The notes under the pieces were generated by a model. It had not been told where the DNA came from. It searched no databases and saw only the letters and a list, made by a program, of their open reading frames with translations. From NCBI RefSeq assembly GCF_014695375.1, contig NZ_JACJOG010000038.1:203758-267757 (forward strand): 64,000 nucleotides of DNA. Reading direction: 5' to 3'. The stretch comes from Coleofasciculus sp. FACHB-T130 (GTDB lineage: Bacteria > Cyanobacteriota > Cyanobacteriia > Cyanobacteriales > FACHB-T130). Below are positions 63,761 through 64,000 of the stretch, in pieces. How positions within the stretch are numbered: position 1 is the first letter of the stretch; each line of letters starts with the position of its first letter. The position numbers and the translations under genes were made by a program.

Positions 63761-64000
63761 ATGACTATCGCAGTCGGACGCGCGCCGAGTTCAAGAGGGT
63801 GGTTTGACGCCATTGACGACTGGCTCAAGCGCGATCGCTTCGTATTTGTCGGCTGGTCCGGCCTACTGCTATTCCCCTGCGCCTATCTAGCGCTAGGCGG
63901 CTGGCTCACCGGCACCACCTTCGTCACCTCCTGGTACACCCACGGACTCGCCTCCTCGTACCTCGAAGGCTGCAACTTCCTCACCGTCGCCGTCTCCACT
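63761..64000 (+). CDS. psbD: Photosystem II D2 protein, 3' end cut by window
   Basis: First 80 codons: [20 protein letters not shown], then [19 protein letters not shown] and the first membrane helix ([18 protein letters not shown]). This is the N-terminus of D2, which with D1 forms the photosystem II reaction centre in the thylakoid membrane and binds the special-pair chlorophylls, pheophytin and plastoquinone QA. The frame runs to the window edge. In many cyanobacteria psbD overlaps psbC, so psbC is expected just beyond. Confidence 0.98.
   Translation, partial: MTIAVGRAPSSRGWFDAIDDWLKRDRFVFVGWSGLLLFPCAYLALGGWLTGTTFVTSWYTHGLASSYLEGCNFLTVAVST

Overview
The window comes from a cyanobacterium. 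It ends in psbD (photosystem II D2), carries chlP, cpcT, sqdB-sqdX and rpaA, and is dense in the HIP1 palindrome GCGATCGC. The gene content and the many short interspersed repeats suggest a filamentous, Microcoleus/Oscillatoria-like organism, but genus is inference only. No rRNA, transposase, integrase, prophage or CRISPR array was seen. This reads as chromosomal housekeeping and signalling DNA with a high load of small palindromic repeats, some of which read in frame inside genes.

Layout. 1-6.4 kb: a deoxyhypusine-synthase-like gene (cut by the window edge), a macrodomain protein, a small unknown, a CBS-PAS histidine kinase with a hybrid receiver-kinase downstream, and cobO. 6.5-19 kb: an unknown secreted protein, a group 2 sigma factor, a HerA-type ATPase, a GST, a GlsB/YeaQ membrane protein, a fasciclin protein, a small beta-barrel-like protein, gluconokinase, a coupled gene pair with a retropepsin-like protease, NAD(P)HX repair (nnr) and a SPOR-like protein. 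19-29.5 kb: mnmA, an unknown RPGMYLG protein, sat, a TAT-exported caspase-fold protein lacking the His/Cys dyad, a TPR membrane protein, a PhyH-type dioxygenase, chlP, and a YidD-like protein with a cysteine-rich tail. 29.7-34 kb: cysA and an oligopeptide-type binding protein plus one permease. 34-40 kb: a large secreted protein with duplicated modules, rpaA, and a convergent kinase that carries both a LOV domain and a DXCF cyanobacteriochrome-type GAF domain. 40.3-40.8 kb: remains of a CgeB-like glycosyltransferase. 41-48.2 kb: the outer-membrane cluster purC-bamA-lpxC-fabZ-lpxA-lpxB, all on the minus strand. 48.6-56.4 kb: a small conserved protein, a GAF-GAF-PAS adenylyl cyclase, sqdB-sqdX, cpcT and an ADP-ribosylglycohydrolase. 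56.5-64 kb: secreted and TPR proteins, a class V aminotransferase, tRNA-Asn, a NYN-domain protein, an ECF-type ATPase coupled to a small gene, and psbD.

Together the genes cover lipid A and outer membrane assembly (lpxA/B/C, fabZ, bamA), thylakoid lipid and pigment supply (sqdB/X, chlP, cpcT), sulfur assimilation (sat, cysA) and signalling (five sensory proteins plus RpaA and a sigma factor). The most notable item is the LOV + DXCF kinase at 37571-40042. Next are the caspase-like protein with substituted catalytic positions, the YidD-like protein with its Cys tail, the protease gene pair, the two-module secreted protein, and repeat-derived peptide segments inside several genes.
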